The translations under genes and the position numbers were made by a program. The notes beneath the pieces are model-generated. The model did no database searches. It saw only the letters and a program-made list of their open reading frames with translations, and was not told the origin of the DNA. This document shows, in pieces, positions 8,890-17,090 of a stretch of 64,000 bases of DNA; position 1 is the first letter of the stretch, and each line of letters opens with the position of its first letter. The stretch comes from Planctopirus ephydatiae. GTDB taxonomy: Bacteria; Planctomycetota; Planctomycetia; Planctomycetales; Planctomycetaceae. The stretch spans positions 434,001-498,000 of the forward strand of contig NZ_CP036299.1 of the NCBI RefSeq assembly GCF_007752345.1, written 5' to 3'.

Positions 8890-10800
8890 TCAACGAGAAA
8901 GATAAGTGGTGTCCGAAATCATGGCTTCATAAGCCAGAGCCAGTTGATCCAGGCGTTCATCGGAAAGGCTGCCAGCCTGCTTGCGAATTTCGAGCTGCTG
9001 CTTGTAGTTGGCCAAAAGCTGTGCCCGGTCGTAACGGGCAAAGGCCACCATCTCTCCCAGCTTGCTCCCTTGAATCAGCTTGGTGATGTGCCAGCGTCCT
9101 TCGGCATCCATGACGACATGCGCCTCATTGGGAAGCCCGAACAGATTGTGGAAACTTCCCATCACTTCCTGATAGGCACCCACCAGAAAAATCCCGAGAT
9201 AATAAGGCTCTTCCGGTTTCCATTTGTGAAGCTCAAGAACTTCCCGCACATCTTTCAGATCGACAAATTTGTCAATCCGCCCATCCGAATCGCAGGTGAC
9301 ATCCACAAGTGTCGCAAAATCGGTCAAAGGTTCGTCGAGCCGATGAATGGGCATAATCGGAAAGAGTTGCCCGATGGCCCAGCTATCAGGGACCGAGCGA
9401 AAGAGCGAAAAATTACACAGGTACTTGGCAGCCAGAATACGCCGTAAGTCTTCGAACTCTTCAGGTGGCGATTTGACACCATCGGCTTCTTTCAGCGCCC
9501 GCGCACACGTTTCCCAGAAGAGGACTTCCCCTTTGGCTCGATCTTCCAGACTGATCAGCCCCAGATTGAACTGCGTGTGCAGTTCGTCTTTGTGCTCGAG
9601 TGCGTCGTGATAAAACTCAGTGAAGTTCTTGCGATTGATCCCGTCGCACAATGCCTTCAGCTCGACGATCACCTGCGGGTCGTCATCATCAACAGTCACT
9701 TCGGGTTTATCATCGGCAAAGGTTTCAATCTCATCGCGAATGCTGGTAATCAGGACGGCATGATACGCCGTCATCATGCGGCCACTCTCGGTCACCAGAT
9801 GTGGATGCGGCACATTCTCTTCATCGCAGACCGATTTGATCGTGTAGACGACATCGTTCGCGAACTCCTGAACAGTGTAGTTCATGGAGGATTCAAAGCG
9901 GGTCTTCGAGCCATCGTAATCAACACCCAGACCGCCACCGATATCCATGGTATCGATGGGAGTGCCCAGTTGCCGGAGTTTGGCGTAAACGCGGGCGGCT
10001 TCCTTCATTGCCATTTTGACGCGTTTGATCTCAGTGATCTGTGAGCCGATGTGCGAGTGCAGGAGCTTGAGTGAACTGAGTCGTCCACGATCTTTGAGCA
10101 GCCGGACACAATCGAGCAGTTCAGAGGTAGTGAGACCAAACTTGGCCGAATCACCACCGGAAGAGGCCCATTTGCCAGAGCCGCGGGAATACAGTTTTGA
10201 TCGCAGTCCGATCATGGGCATGACGCCGGTTTCGTCGGCCAGATTGAGCGTGGTGATCAACTCGCTGAGCTTTTCAATCACAATGACCACGTTCTTACCC
10301 GCTTCGACTCCCAGCATGGCGAGGCGAATAAACGAATCATCCTTAAAGCCATTACAGATCAGGAGCGAATTGGGATGCTGCACCTGAGCCAGGCCTGCAT
10401 AGAGTTCGGGCTTGGAACCACATTCGAGACCCACGTTGAAGCGGGCTGAGTCTTTGAGAAACTCTTCGACAACTTCCCGACGAGGATTCACCTTCATCGG
10501 GAAGACAGGAAGATGTCGGCCCTGGTAGCCGTACTCTTCGATGGCCTGGATATAAGATGTGGCCAGCTTTTTGAGCTGATTGGTCAGAATCTGCGGGAAT
10601 CGCAGGAGCAGTGGAGTGTGCAGTTTCCGTTCATCGCGCAAAGAGTTGACCAGCTCGAACAGATCGAGCGATCGTGGGTCATCGGCGGCTGGCCTCGCAA
10701 TCAGATGGCCCTTCGAATTGATATCGAAGTATCCCGCTGACCAGTTTTCGACTCCGTAAACGTTCTGCACAACCTGCAGTTGTTCTTCGTCCATGGACAT
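8890..10800 (-). CDS. speA: biosynthetic arginine decarboxylase
   Basis: A 636-residue PLP fold-III decarboxylase that makes agmatine from arginine, the first step of polyamine synthesis. It matches the biosynthetic SpeA family over its full length: N-terminal YGVENWSAGYFDINSKGHL, the pyridoxal-lysine motif FPMKVNPRREVV, the glycine-rich DIGGGLGVDYDGS phosphate-binding loop and the TESGRMMTAYHAVLI segment. The C-terminus with AYEAMISDTTYLSR is complete. The length is normal for SpeA (about 630-660). No speB or agmatine deiminase gene is close by. Confidence 0.95.
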   Translation of the reverse strand: MSMDEEQLQVVQNVYGVENWSAGYFDINSKGHLIARPAADDPRSLDLFELVNSLRDERKLHTPLLLRFPQILTNQLKKLATSYIQAIEEYGYQGRHLPVFPMKVNPRREVVEEFLKDSARFNVGLECGSKPELYAGLAQVQHPNSLLICNGFKDDSFIRLAMLGVEAGKNVVIVIEKLSELITTLNLADETGVMPMIGLRSKLYSRGSGKWASSGGDSAKFGLTTSELLDCVRLLKDRGRLSSLKLLHSHIGSQITEIKRVKMAMKEAARVYAKLRQLGTPIDTMDIGGGLGVDYDGSKTRFESSMNYTVQEFANDVVYTIKSVCDEENVPHPHLVTESGRMMTAYHAVLITSIRDEIETFADDKPEVTVDDDDPQVIVELKALCDGINRKNFTEFYHDALEHKDELHTQFNLGLISLEDRAKGEVLFWETCARALKEADGVKSPPEEFEDLRRILAAKYLCNFSLFRSVPDSWAIGQLFPIMPIHRLDEPLTDFATLVDVTCDSDGRIDKFVDLKDVREVLELHKWKPEEPYYLGIFLVGAYQEVMGSFHNLFGLPNEAHVVMDAEGRWHITKLIQGSKLGEMVAFARYDRAQLLANYKQQLEIRKQAGSLSDERLDQLALAYEAMISDTTYLSR

Positions 10801-10893
10801 GGAGGTTGCTCTATCGCTGGGGAGTCACTGGTGATTTACAACACAGTTGCTGTCAAGCGGGTGATGGATCACCGGCATGATGATCCGTCCGCA

Positions 10894-11835
10894 CTACTTT
10901 GGATTTGCACGGAGTGAACCATTGCGATAGGCCGCTGCCATGGCCAGTGGAATCTGGGCTTCGGCCAGCACCACTTTCGCCTGGTTTTCGACGGTGAGAG
11001 CCCGCATTTCCTGTTCGGCAGCAACGGCCCGAGCTCGACGCTCTTCGGCCTTGGCACGGGCAATCCGCTTATCGGCTTCTGCCTGATCGGCCTGGAGCCG
11101 GGCACCAATGTTGTCACCCACGTCGATATCCGCAATGTCGATCGAGACGATCTCGTAAGCGGTCTGCGAATCGAGACCCTTATCCAGCACAGCCTTGGCG
11201 ATCAGCGAAGGATTCGACAGCACATCGTAATGGGTCTGGCACGAGCCAATCGCCGAGACGATCCCTTCACCCACGCGGGCAATCACCGTGTCTTCAGTCG
11301 CACCACCGACCAGTTGCGAAATATTGGTTCGCACAGTGACGCGGGCTTTGGCCTTGAGTTGAATCCCGTTGCGAGCGACACCATCGAGTGTGGTGCGGCC
11401 GAAGTGAGCTGGATCGGGGCAATCAATGACCTTGGGATCGACACTTGTACGAACAGCTTCCAGCACATTGCGGCCCGCGAGGTCAATCGCCGAAGCGGTA
11501 TCCCAGTCGAGGTCAATATTCGCCCGGTGAGCCACAATCAGGGCACGCACAACGGTATTGATATTCCCGCCCGCCAGCATGTGAGCTTCGAGTTTGGAGC
11601 GTGTGATGCCGGAAATTCCCGACTGGGTGGACATGATGAGTGCATCGACAATCTGCGGAGGATTGATCTTTCGCAGCGACATGAAGAGCAGCGAAAAAGG
11701 ATTGATCCGCACACCGGCAAAGGAGGCCCGCAACCACAGATTGAAGTACGAAGCCAGGGCGATGAAGAGAATGATGCCAATGATCGCGAGGAAGATCACT
11801 CCCACGATGATCAGAGCCGTAATGATCTCATTCAT
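10894..11835 (-). CDS. floA: flotillin-like protein FloA
   Basis: A 313-residue membrane scaffold protein of the FloA (YqfA) family, which organises ordered membrane microdomains. One hydrophobic segment spans roughly residues 5-29 ([22 protein letters not shown]). An SPFH-like domain with [26 protein letters not shown] and RNISQLVG-type motifs follows. The C-terminal coiled-coil region is rich in Ala, Glu and Arg ([20 protein letters not shown]). The usual NfeD-type partner gene is not adjacent; the next genes on either side are SpeA and a PhoD-like phosphatase. A GGGAAAA box precedes the ATG. Confidence 0.92.
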   Translation of the reverse strand: MNEIITALIIVGVIFLAIIGIILFIALASYFNLWLRASFAGVRINPFSLLFMSLRKINPPQIVDALIMSTQSGISGITRSKLEAHMLAGGNINTVVRALIVAHRANIDLDWDTASAIDLAGRNVLEAVRTSVDPKVIDCPDPAHFGRTTLDGVARNGIQLKAKARVTVRTNISQLVGGATEDTVIARVGEGIVSAIGSCQTHYDVLSNPSLIAKAVLDKGLDSQTAYEIVSIDIADIDVGDNIGARLQADQAEADKRIARAKAEERRARAVAAEQEMRALTVENQAKVVLAEAQIPLAMAAAYRNGSLRANPK

Positions 11836-12034
11836 AAAGGTTTTCCCTGGGTTTCGCTGAAGGAAAGAGCTTGAATCGAACGGGAGTCGCCATACATCGT
11901 CTGATCAGGCAGACAAGCCTGTCTTGGAGTAACGCGTATTCTAGGGAAGTGGATCATTCACCCGCAAGACGCTGGCAACAACATCTGTTCAAAAACCTGA
12001 ACAAGGACGTGATTGCGCTCACAGATATCGGGCA

Positions 12035-12071
12035 CTCAGGTATGCGCCTCATCAGGAGACGCATACCTGAG
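12035..12071 (-). terminator. hairpin downstream of the PhoD-like gene
   Basis: A perfect 12-bp inverted repeat (CTCAGGTATGCG / CGCATACCTGAG) with a 13-base loop, 36 bases beyond the stop codon of the leftward phosphatase gene and upstream of floA. It probably ends the phosphatase transcript. No T-run follows, so it may be a Rho-assisted or transcript-stabilising hairpin. Confidence 0.6.
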
Positions 12072-12106
12072 CGTGGTTTGAATCCTCACGGCCGACTCAC
12101 AACTGC

Positions 12107-14083
12107 TCAGAATTTGACCTGGCGGCTTCCTGCTGCGTCCTTTGGTTTAGGTTCCAAGCCTTCAATCGACTGAGCGTCCGGTCGGTTGCGGCCTACTTTG
12201 ACCGTATGCTTACCCGTCGAATAGACCCGCGGCTGGAAGCGGGTTCCCTGCACGCGAACCGTGTAGAGAATGTCTGCCGTCGCTTCCTCGATCACCTGGA
12301 CCACAGGATTCTCGACTCCCTCGAAGATCAGTTCCGGCAGCCAGCCTTGAATCGCACGACCATCGTTGGCATCGAGTGCAATGGTCACTGGCCAGCCGGG
12401 GAACTGAGCTTTGTCTCCATCGCTAACTTTCGAAAATCGAGGCCAGCACTCGAACGTAATCTTGCGCGACTTCTTATCGAAACGGATGAGGCCATAGCCA
12501 TCGGCCCTTTGTTGTTCGTTCTGGATGTTCTCAGGGTTGGCGTAGGCCAGCATGCTGATCGGGTTGCCCAGTCCATCTTTGAAATCACCAGTCCAAGGTA
12601 GTGGGCTGTTCGGAACGGGATTCGGCCCGGCCTGCTCATCGAGCGGATGCCACCAGCGACCATAGATTGTATTCACGAGGGCGGGACTGGTGAAACCAAA
12701 CGGGCCATCGCCGAACGTCTCAATACCATGCTTGACGACGACCGCCAGATGCTGGTCGCCACAGAGATGCGGAGCCCAGGCGCGGCGAATTTCCCGGAGT
12801 GCCCGATTACGACCACTTTGCGGCCAGCCATTGCAGTCGAGATCGGCCAGCAGTCGGCTATTGGGGCCGCCGTGCATATGGACCGCTCCGCAAAAGGCTG
12901 TCGCAGAGAGGACACATTTCATCTCGGCACCGCCGCTGTAATCCTGCGACCACTCGTGCAGAAATTTCTCCTGTCGCGGGCCAAGCAGTTCGAGACCAGG
13001 CAGATCAATACTCTTCGGGTCATACGAGGGATCATTGATATGGTCAGGACGCGGCCCCATCTGTGGGATCATGCCTGCCGGACCGGTCTTGAACTTTCGA
13101 TCTTCGAGAATGGCAAAGTCGATGCCACCCACAGTCATTCGCGTGAAATAGACCGAGATATCCCGGTTCACTGGTGTGGGATCTGGTGCATCGGGCAGAT
13201 GCCACGATTGCTGCCTTTGTACCTGATTGACGTATGCGACCGGGTACCGATAACCACCGTCCGCATCGCCTTCGATGTGCGATTGACCACCTTCTTCGCC
13301 CCAGAGATTCGGGTGACCGACATCGTGATCGTCGGGAATGCAGACCGTGGGCCGGTCGCGGATGATATCGCGGAACTGCAAGCCGAATTCAATCCAGCCG
13401 GCAGTGTGTTCGGTATGGCGATAGGTCTGATCACCACCGAAGAAAAGGACGTCGGGATCCTGAGCGCGGAGGTTGTCGACGATCTCTGTGCGTGGTCCGA
13501 TGGTGCGACTGCTGTTACAGCTCATGTTGGCGACAACGATCACATCTTTTTCGACGGGGTCGCGACGAATCAGGCCTTCGAACATGGCCTTCTCGCCGTG
13601 ACGAACTCGGTAGGGAACGTTCTTCGTACCATCCCAGCCCTCGACGCGAAAGTGAGCATCCCATCCCGGATAAAACACCTCAGTTCTGGCAATCTCCTTC
13701 CAGTCTTCGCCTGCGGGTTGGATTTCGAGTCGGGCCACACGCTCTTCATCGGGCTTTAGCGGGAAGAGCTGGGCACTCAGCTTCAGCACGCCATTCTGTT
13801 GCGTGTAATACGCGAAGCAGACAACCTCATCTCGCGGCACATTCATCGAAGGAGGTGCCGATGGCCCGCCAGCCGCTTTGGCCTTACCCTTGGCGTTCTT
13901 GTTCGCATTCGGAGTTGCCGCCAGCGTCCCTTTGTTCCACCACTCGCCGGTCGTCAGCGATTCCAGGTTGGGATACTTCTCTCCAAACGGTGGCACGGCA
14001 GCAGCAAAAGCGCGGGAAATACAAGACTGTCCCAACAGAACCACAGGGGCAATCTTCAGCAGCAGGCGGCGTGTCAATTTCAT
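12107..14083 (-). CDS. PhoD-like metallophosphatase (alkaline phosphatase D family)
   Basis: A 658-residue exported protein. The N-terminus has a pair of arginines before a hydrophobic stretch (LTRRLLLKIAPVVLLGQSC), compatible with Tat export. An Ala/Lys-rich low-complexity linker (about 50-75) precedes an N-terminal sandwich domain. The phosphodiesterase core has NMSCNSSR, FFGGDQTYRH (metal-binding GGDQxY), IPDDHDVGHPNLWG (the DDHD motif) and later CGDQHLA. These residues match the PhoD-like metallophosphatase fold. It probably hydrolyses extracytoplasmic phosphodiesters or phosphonate-type substrates. The PhoD subgroup and metal content cannot be told by eye. Confidence 0.85.
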   Translation of the reverse strand: MKLTRRLLLKIAPVVLLGQSCISRAFAAAVPPFGEKYPNLESLTTGEWWNKGTLAATPNANKNAKGKAKAAGGPSAPPSMNVPRDEVVCFAYYTQQNGVLKLSAQLFPLKPDEERVARLEIQPAGEDWKEIARTEVFYPGWDAHFRVEGWDGTKNVPYRVRHGEKAMFEGLIRRDPVEKDVIVVANMSCNSSRTIGPRTEIVDNLRAQDPDVLFFGGDQTYRHTEHTAGWIEFGLQFRDIIRDRPTVCIPDDHDVGHPNLWGEEGGQSHIEGDADGGYRYPVAYVNQVQRQQSWHLPDAPDPTPVNRDISVYFTRMTVGGIDFAILEDRKFKTGPAGMIPQMGPRPDHINDPSYDPKSIDLPGLELLGPRQEKFLHEWSQDYSGGAEMKCVLSATAFCGAVHMHGGPNSRLLADLDCNGWPQSGRNRALREIRRAWAPHLCGDQHLAVVVKHGIETFGDGPFGFTSPALVNTIYGRWWHPLDEQAGPNPVPNSPLPWTGDFKDGLGNPISMLAYANPENIQNEQQRADGYGLIRFDKKSRKITFECWPRFSKVSDGDKAQFPGWPVTIALDANDGRAIQGWLPELIFEGVENPVVQVIEEATADILYTVRVQGTRFQPRVYSTGKHTVKVGRNRPDAQSIEGLEPKPKDAAGSRQVKF

Positions 14084-14242
14084 GGGGGGACTCTGGAGAG
14101 GTACTGCATGAGAGGTATTGAGCGTTTTGGAGCAGTAATAATACTACGTCATCAGTATCAGTGTCAGACCAACGAGGAAAATCAAGGCGACGTCCGATCA
14201 ATCGTTATGGAACATCATCTTGATTTCCCTGGAACGATGAGT

Positions 14243-15475
14243 CTAACCCTCGGTGCCAACCTTCAAGATGACATCACCAGAGCTGCTTGATAAATGCAGT
14301 TCAAAGCCATGGGCCATTTTTTGATATCGAACCATTTTCCCGTCGATTGGTGTCAATGAATTCTCACCTTCCCGGAGGACTCTTAACGCCTGTTCCAGTA
14401 ACTGACGACGAATATACACTTGCTCTTCACGACTGATGACATTTCCAAGCGATGGTAGAGCCCTGCTTGACAGGCAGTGTCTTAAGTCGGCCTTGTCCTT
14501 TAACTGTGTGGCAGCTTCGATCGATTTTTCAAAGGCGTCGACTTTTGCTTTTCGTTGATCGATCGGCAGGGAGGCGATTTGGGATAGAGTGTTGAAATCA
14601 TCGCTCAGTTGCTTAATTTGTGCATCGATGTCGGCCATTGACAAAGTTTTGATCAACTCGGCCCGCCGCTGTCCTTGGCGATCCTCTGGCTTGGGATCCA
14701 GATTACAGGGAACACCCATCGACAGACAAAGCGCTGCAAACAGTTTTTCGATTGAGGGAGAATTGCCCTGCTGTCGAATTTCGGCTTCGAGTTTTCGTTT
14801 CAACCAAGTACCAAAAATCTCGCCTTCCCATTGCATGGCAGTGGCAACAGTGACCGTTGGTGGCAGCAGTGCAAGTTCTTTTTCAAGACGATCCCGTTGA
14901 TCTTTTGTTAACGTCGGCAGTTGGCGGGCCAGAAGGTCAATGGCGGCTTTTTCAATCGAGGCATTGACCAAAATCGAAATCAGAAGGGGACTGCTGGCAC
15001 AATCCCGCGCCATTTTCAGAGTTGCCAGAACATCATCGATCGCTGCATCGTTCTCACGCTCAGCAAACCGCTGTCGAGCCCTGAGAAGACTAACGCGACT
15101 GAGTTCTCGCAATTTCTGGACGTGCGGCAGCAGTAATTCGGGGCCAGCGCTCATGTCCAGTTGCCAGTCACAAGGAGTCACCTGGCGGGCACGCTGCATT
15201 TCATGCAAGGCAATACGGTATTGAGCAAAAATTGGTTTTAGCTGATCAGAAACTGGTGCAGTGTCACTGGAAATGGCAGCTTCGAGAACCTTCTTCTGCT
15301 CTTCAGTCAGATTCGGGATCGCATAAAAGGCCTGCCAGTAGATAACAGCCGCGTTGGGAGCAGTCGCCATCTTGACAACTGGCGCCGATTGAGGAACGAC
15401 TTCAGCACGGAGATGTGAAGAAGTTCCGCCAGATATCAGTAATCCCAGAATCAGCAGGGTCGTTGTTCGTTTCAT
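14243..15475 (-). CDS. secreted protein of unknown function, third gene of the ECF sigma operon
   Basis: A 410-residue protein with a clear signal peptide (MKRTTTLLILGLLISGGTSSHLRA), then a mainly helical, charged region with repeated acidic/basic helices (EKELALLPPTVTVATAMQWEGEIF, IDAQIKQLSDDFNTLSQIASLP). No family is recognised. The ATG at 15475 overlaps the stop codon of the anti-sigma gene (ATGA) and has AAGGAA about eight bases upstream. Coupling to a sigma/anti-sigma pair suggests either an effector or a periplasmic sensor partner of the membrane anti-sigma factor; both are inferences from position alone. Confidence 0.82.
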   Translation of the reverse strand: MKRTTTLLILGLLISGGTSSHLRAEVVPQSAPVVKMATAPNAAVIYWQAFYAIPNLTEEQKKVLEAAISSDTAPVSDQLKPIFAQYRIALHEMQRARQVTPCDWQLDMSAGPELLLPHVQKLRELSRVSLLRARQRFAERENDAAIDDVLATLKMARDCASSPLLISILVNASIEKAAIDLLARQLPTLTKDQRDRLEKELALLPPTVTVATAMQWEGEIFGTWLKRKLEAEIRQQGNSPSIEKLFAALCLSMGVPCNLDPKPEDRQGQRRAELIKTLSMADIDAQIKQLSDDFNTLSQIASLPIDQRKAKVDAFEKSIEAATQLKDKADLRHCLSSRALPSLGNVISREEQVYIRRQLLEQALRVLREGENSLTPIDGKMVRYQKMAHGFELHLSSSSGDVILKVGTEG

Positions 15476-16062
15476 TGTACATTTCCTTGCCATACAGAGG
15501 GAGGTTGAGATGAATCGTTAAAGACATGTTCCGAACATTGGGCGAGAAGTTTGTCGAGGGACTCCTCTGACTCAGAAGCTGCTCGACGAAGTGCCATCAA
15601 TGTTGGCACTGACCGGGAAATGGAGCCATCCGCAACGATGACTGGTGCTTCGGAGACCACTGGTGAAGGAGCAAGCGGGATCAAATTGACAGATCTCGCG
15701 ACTGAAGGCTGATGTTCTCGTGAGAAGAATGGGCTAAAAAGACCTATCATCACCAGAATACCGGCAGCTACCAGCATGACACTCATGAACACTGTGACAG
15801 AGTATCGCTTTCTCTTGGGTATCTCTGACTTCAACGAAAGAAGGGTTTGTTCGATGAGAGCCACACGGGCTGAATCAACTTCAGGTTTTGCAGTCCTTAA
15901 GGCCCCTGTGAGATTCTGCAATTCCACAAAACGCTCCTGGCATCCTGTGCATTGACCAAGATGCTCCCGGAGTTCGCGGGATTCGCTTTCCGTCAGACAG
16001 CCAGCAGCGTGCAGGCTGATCTCCTCAAGGCGAGTTTCACAAGGTGTGAATGAATTGTGCAT
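15472..16062 (-). CDS. membrane-anchored zinc-finger anti-sigma factor
   Basis: A 196-residue protein. Its cytoplasmic N-terminus holds the zf-HC2 (ZAS) motif HxxxCxxC (His34, Cys38, Cys41), which binds ECF sigma factors. One transmembrane helix follows near 82-104 (SVTVFMSVMLVAAGILVMIGLF), then about 90 periplasmic residues. The start ATG shares a base with the TAA stop of the sigma gene (TAATG), so the pair is tightly coupled. Family knowledge says the protein sequesters its sigma factor until an envelope signal releases it. The signal is unknown. Confidence 0.9.
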   Translation of the reverse strand: MHNSFTPCETRLEEISLHAAGCLTESESRELREHLGQCTGCQERFVELQNLTGALRTAKPEVDSARVALIEQTLLSLKSEIPKRKRYSVTVFMSVMLVAAGILVMIGLFSPFFSREHQPSVARSVNLIPLAPSPVVSEAPVIVADGSISRSVPTLMALRRAASESEESLDKLLAQCSEHVFNDSSQPPSVWQGNVQ

Positions 16063-16658
16063 TATGATTTCACTCCTGATTCCCGGGTGTTCGAGAAAAG
16101 GTTCACAGTGATTTTTTGTTGCCGCAGTTTTTCCAGACCGTTGTGAAGTCTCGATTTGACTGTGCCCAACGGAACATCGAGTACAGCCGCAATGTCTTCG
16201 AGGGACGCTTCGGCAAAAAATCGAAGCTCGATCACCTGCCGGTGTTCATCGGGAAGCAAAGCCACCGCCTGCCGCAGTCGTGATGCGTCTTCGTTCAGTT
16301 GTAATTGGTGAACAGGATCAATCGTTTCAGCCGTCATGAGAGGATCTGCATCGAGAAGCCACGAATGCGGTTCTTGCAGCGACTTTCGTCTGAGCGATTT
16401 CAAAAATCGATGCCTTAAAATTCCGTACAACCAGGTGGAAAACTGGCACCGGCCATCGAATCGACCGATGAAACGCCACCCTTCCAGTAATGCCTCCTGT
16501 GCCAGATCCTCTGAGAACTGCTGGTCTCGGCAAAGAGTGAAGGCACACCGCAGCAACGATTCTGAGTGCCGGCGGGCAAGTTCTTGAAAAAGACCTGATT
16601 CCCCCGCCTGTATGCGGCGAATCAGTTCGCTCTCGGAATAAGTGCGATTGCCTTCCAT
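16062..16658 (-). CDS. ECF-family RNA polymerase sigma factor
   Basis: A 198-residue sigma-70 family protein with region 2 (LLRCAFTLCRDQQFSEDLAQEALLEGWRFIGRFDG, then FSTWLYGILRHRFL) and region 4 (LLPDEHRQVIELRFFAEASLEDIAAVLDVPLGTVKSRLHNGLEKLR). It lacks regions 1 and 3, as ECF factors do. It heads an operon with its zf-HC2 anti-sigma factor and a secreted protein. AAAGGG lies just before the ATG at 16658. ECF operons are commonly autoregulated, but I could not identify a matching promoter upstream. Confidence 0.93.
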   Translation of the reverse strand: MEGNRTYSESELIRRIQAGESGLFQELARRHSESLLRCAFTLCRDQQFSEDLAQEALLEGWRFIGRFDGRCQFSTWLYGILRHRFLKSLRRKSLQEPHSWLLDADPLMTAETIDPVHQLQLNEDASRLRQAVALLPDEHRQVIELRFFAEASLEDIAAVLDVPLGTVKSRLHNGLEKLRQQKITVNLFSNTRESGVKS

Positions 16659-17090
16659 GCCCTTTGATTCCCTGCTTCACGGAAAATGGTTCAGCACAAT
16701 CTCATGATTTTTTCAGTTCTATCAGAAAGACCTTGTTTGACTGTCCTGTGACAGTCAGATGCAATTCGCGTTTATCATCATCAAGAAAAGCGTTGCCATA
16801 AGGGGGAAATCTTAGAATTCGCCAGAAGAGAGTCTGCATAGATGAAAATGTTTCTCCGGCATTTCGTTCAAATCATCCTGTGTCGTTCATGACGAAGAGG
16901 TCATGGTGATTCTCAAGTTTCTTGCTTTTGGGGAGCCTTGTGGCCTCTGTCCTTGAGCCGGGCAAGTCGTTACAAAGAAGTTTCTGCCGGGCAATGACTT
17001 TACTTTTTGCCACTTGGTTTTGTTTGACAGCTGGTTTGTTTACATCACGGATTGGCATCTCCTCCTTTTCAGCGAGAAAGGCACGTGCTC
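16659..17090. other. divergent intergenic region
   Basis: About 430 bases between the leftward sigma operon and the rightward sialidase-like gene. It contains the 20-base inverted repeat at 16738-16757. No other clear element or gene is visible. Confidence 0.55.
16738..16757. promoter_or_regulatory. perfect inverted repeat upstream of the ECF sigma gene
   Basis: TGACTGTCCTGTGACAGTCA has perfect 8-bp arms and a 4-base centre. It lies about 80 bases upstream of the sigma-factor start, in the divergent promoter region. It could be an operator for a dimeric regulator or a small hairpin in the leader. No neighbouring regulator other than the ECF pair is present. Confidence 0.45.

Noticed and set aside
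12647-13759. 370-codon frame antisense to the PhoD-like phosphatase gene
   Set aside because: It lacks a ribosome-binding site and recognisable domain, and the opposite frame has clear metallophosphatase motifs. Long antisense frames are expected from codon bias here.
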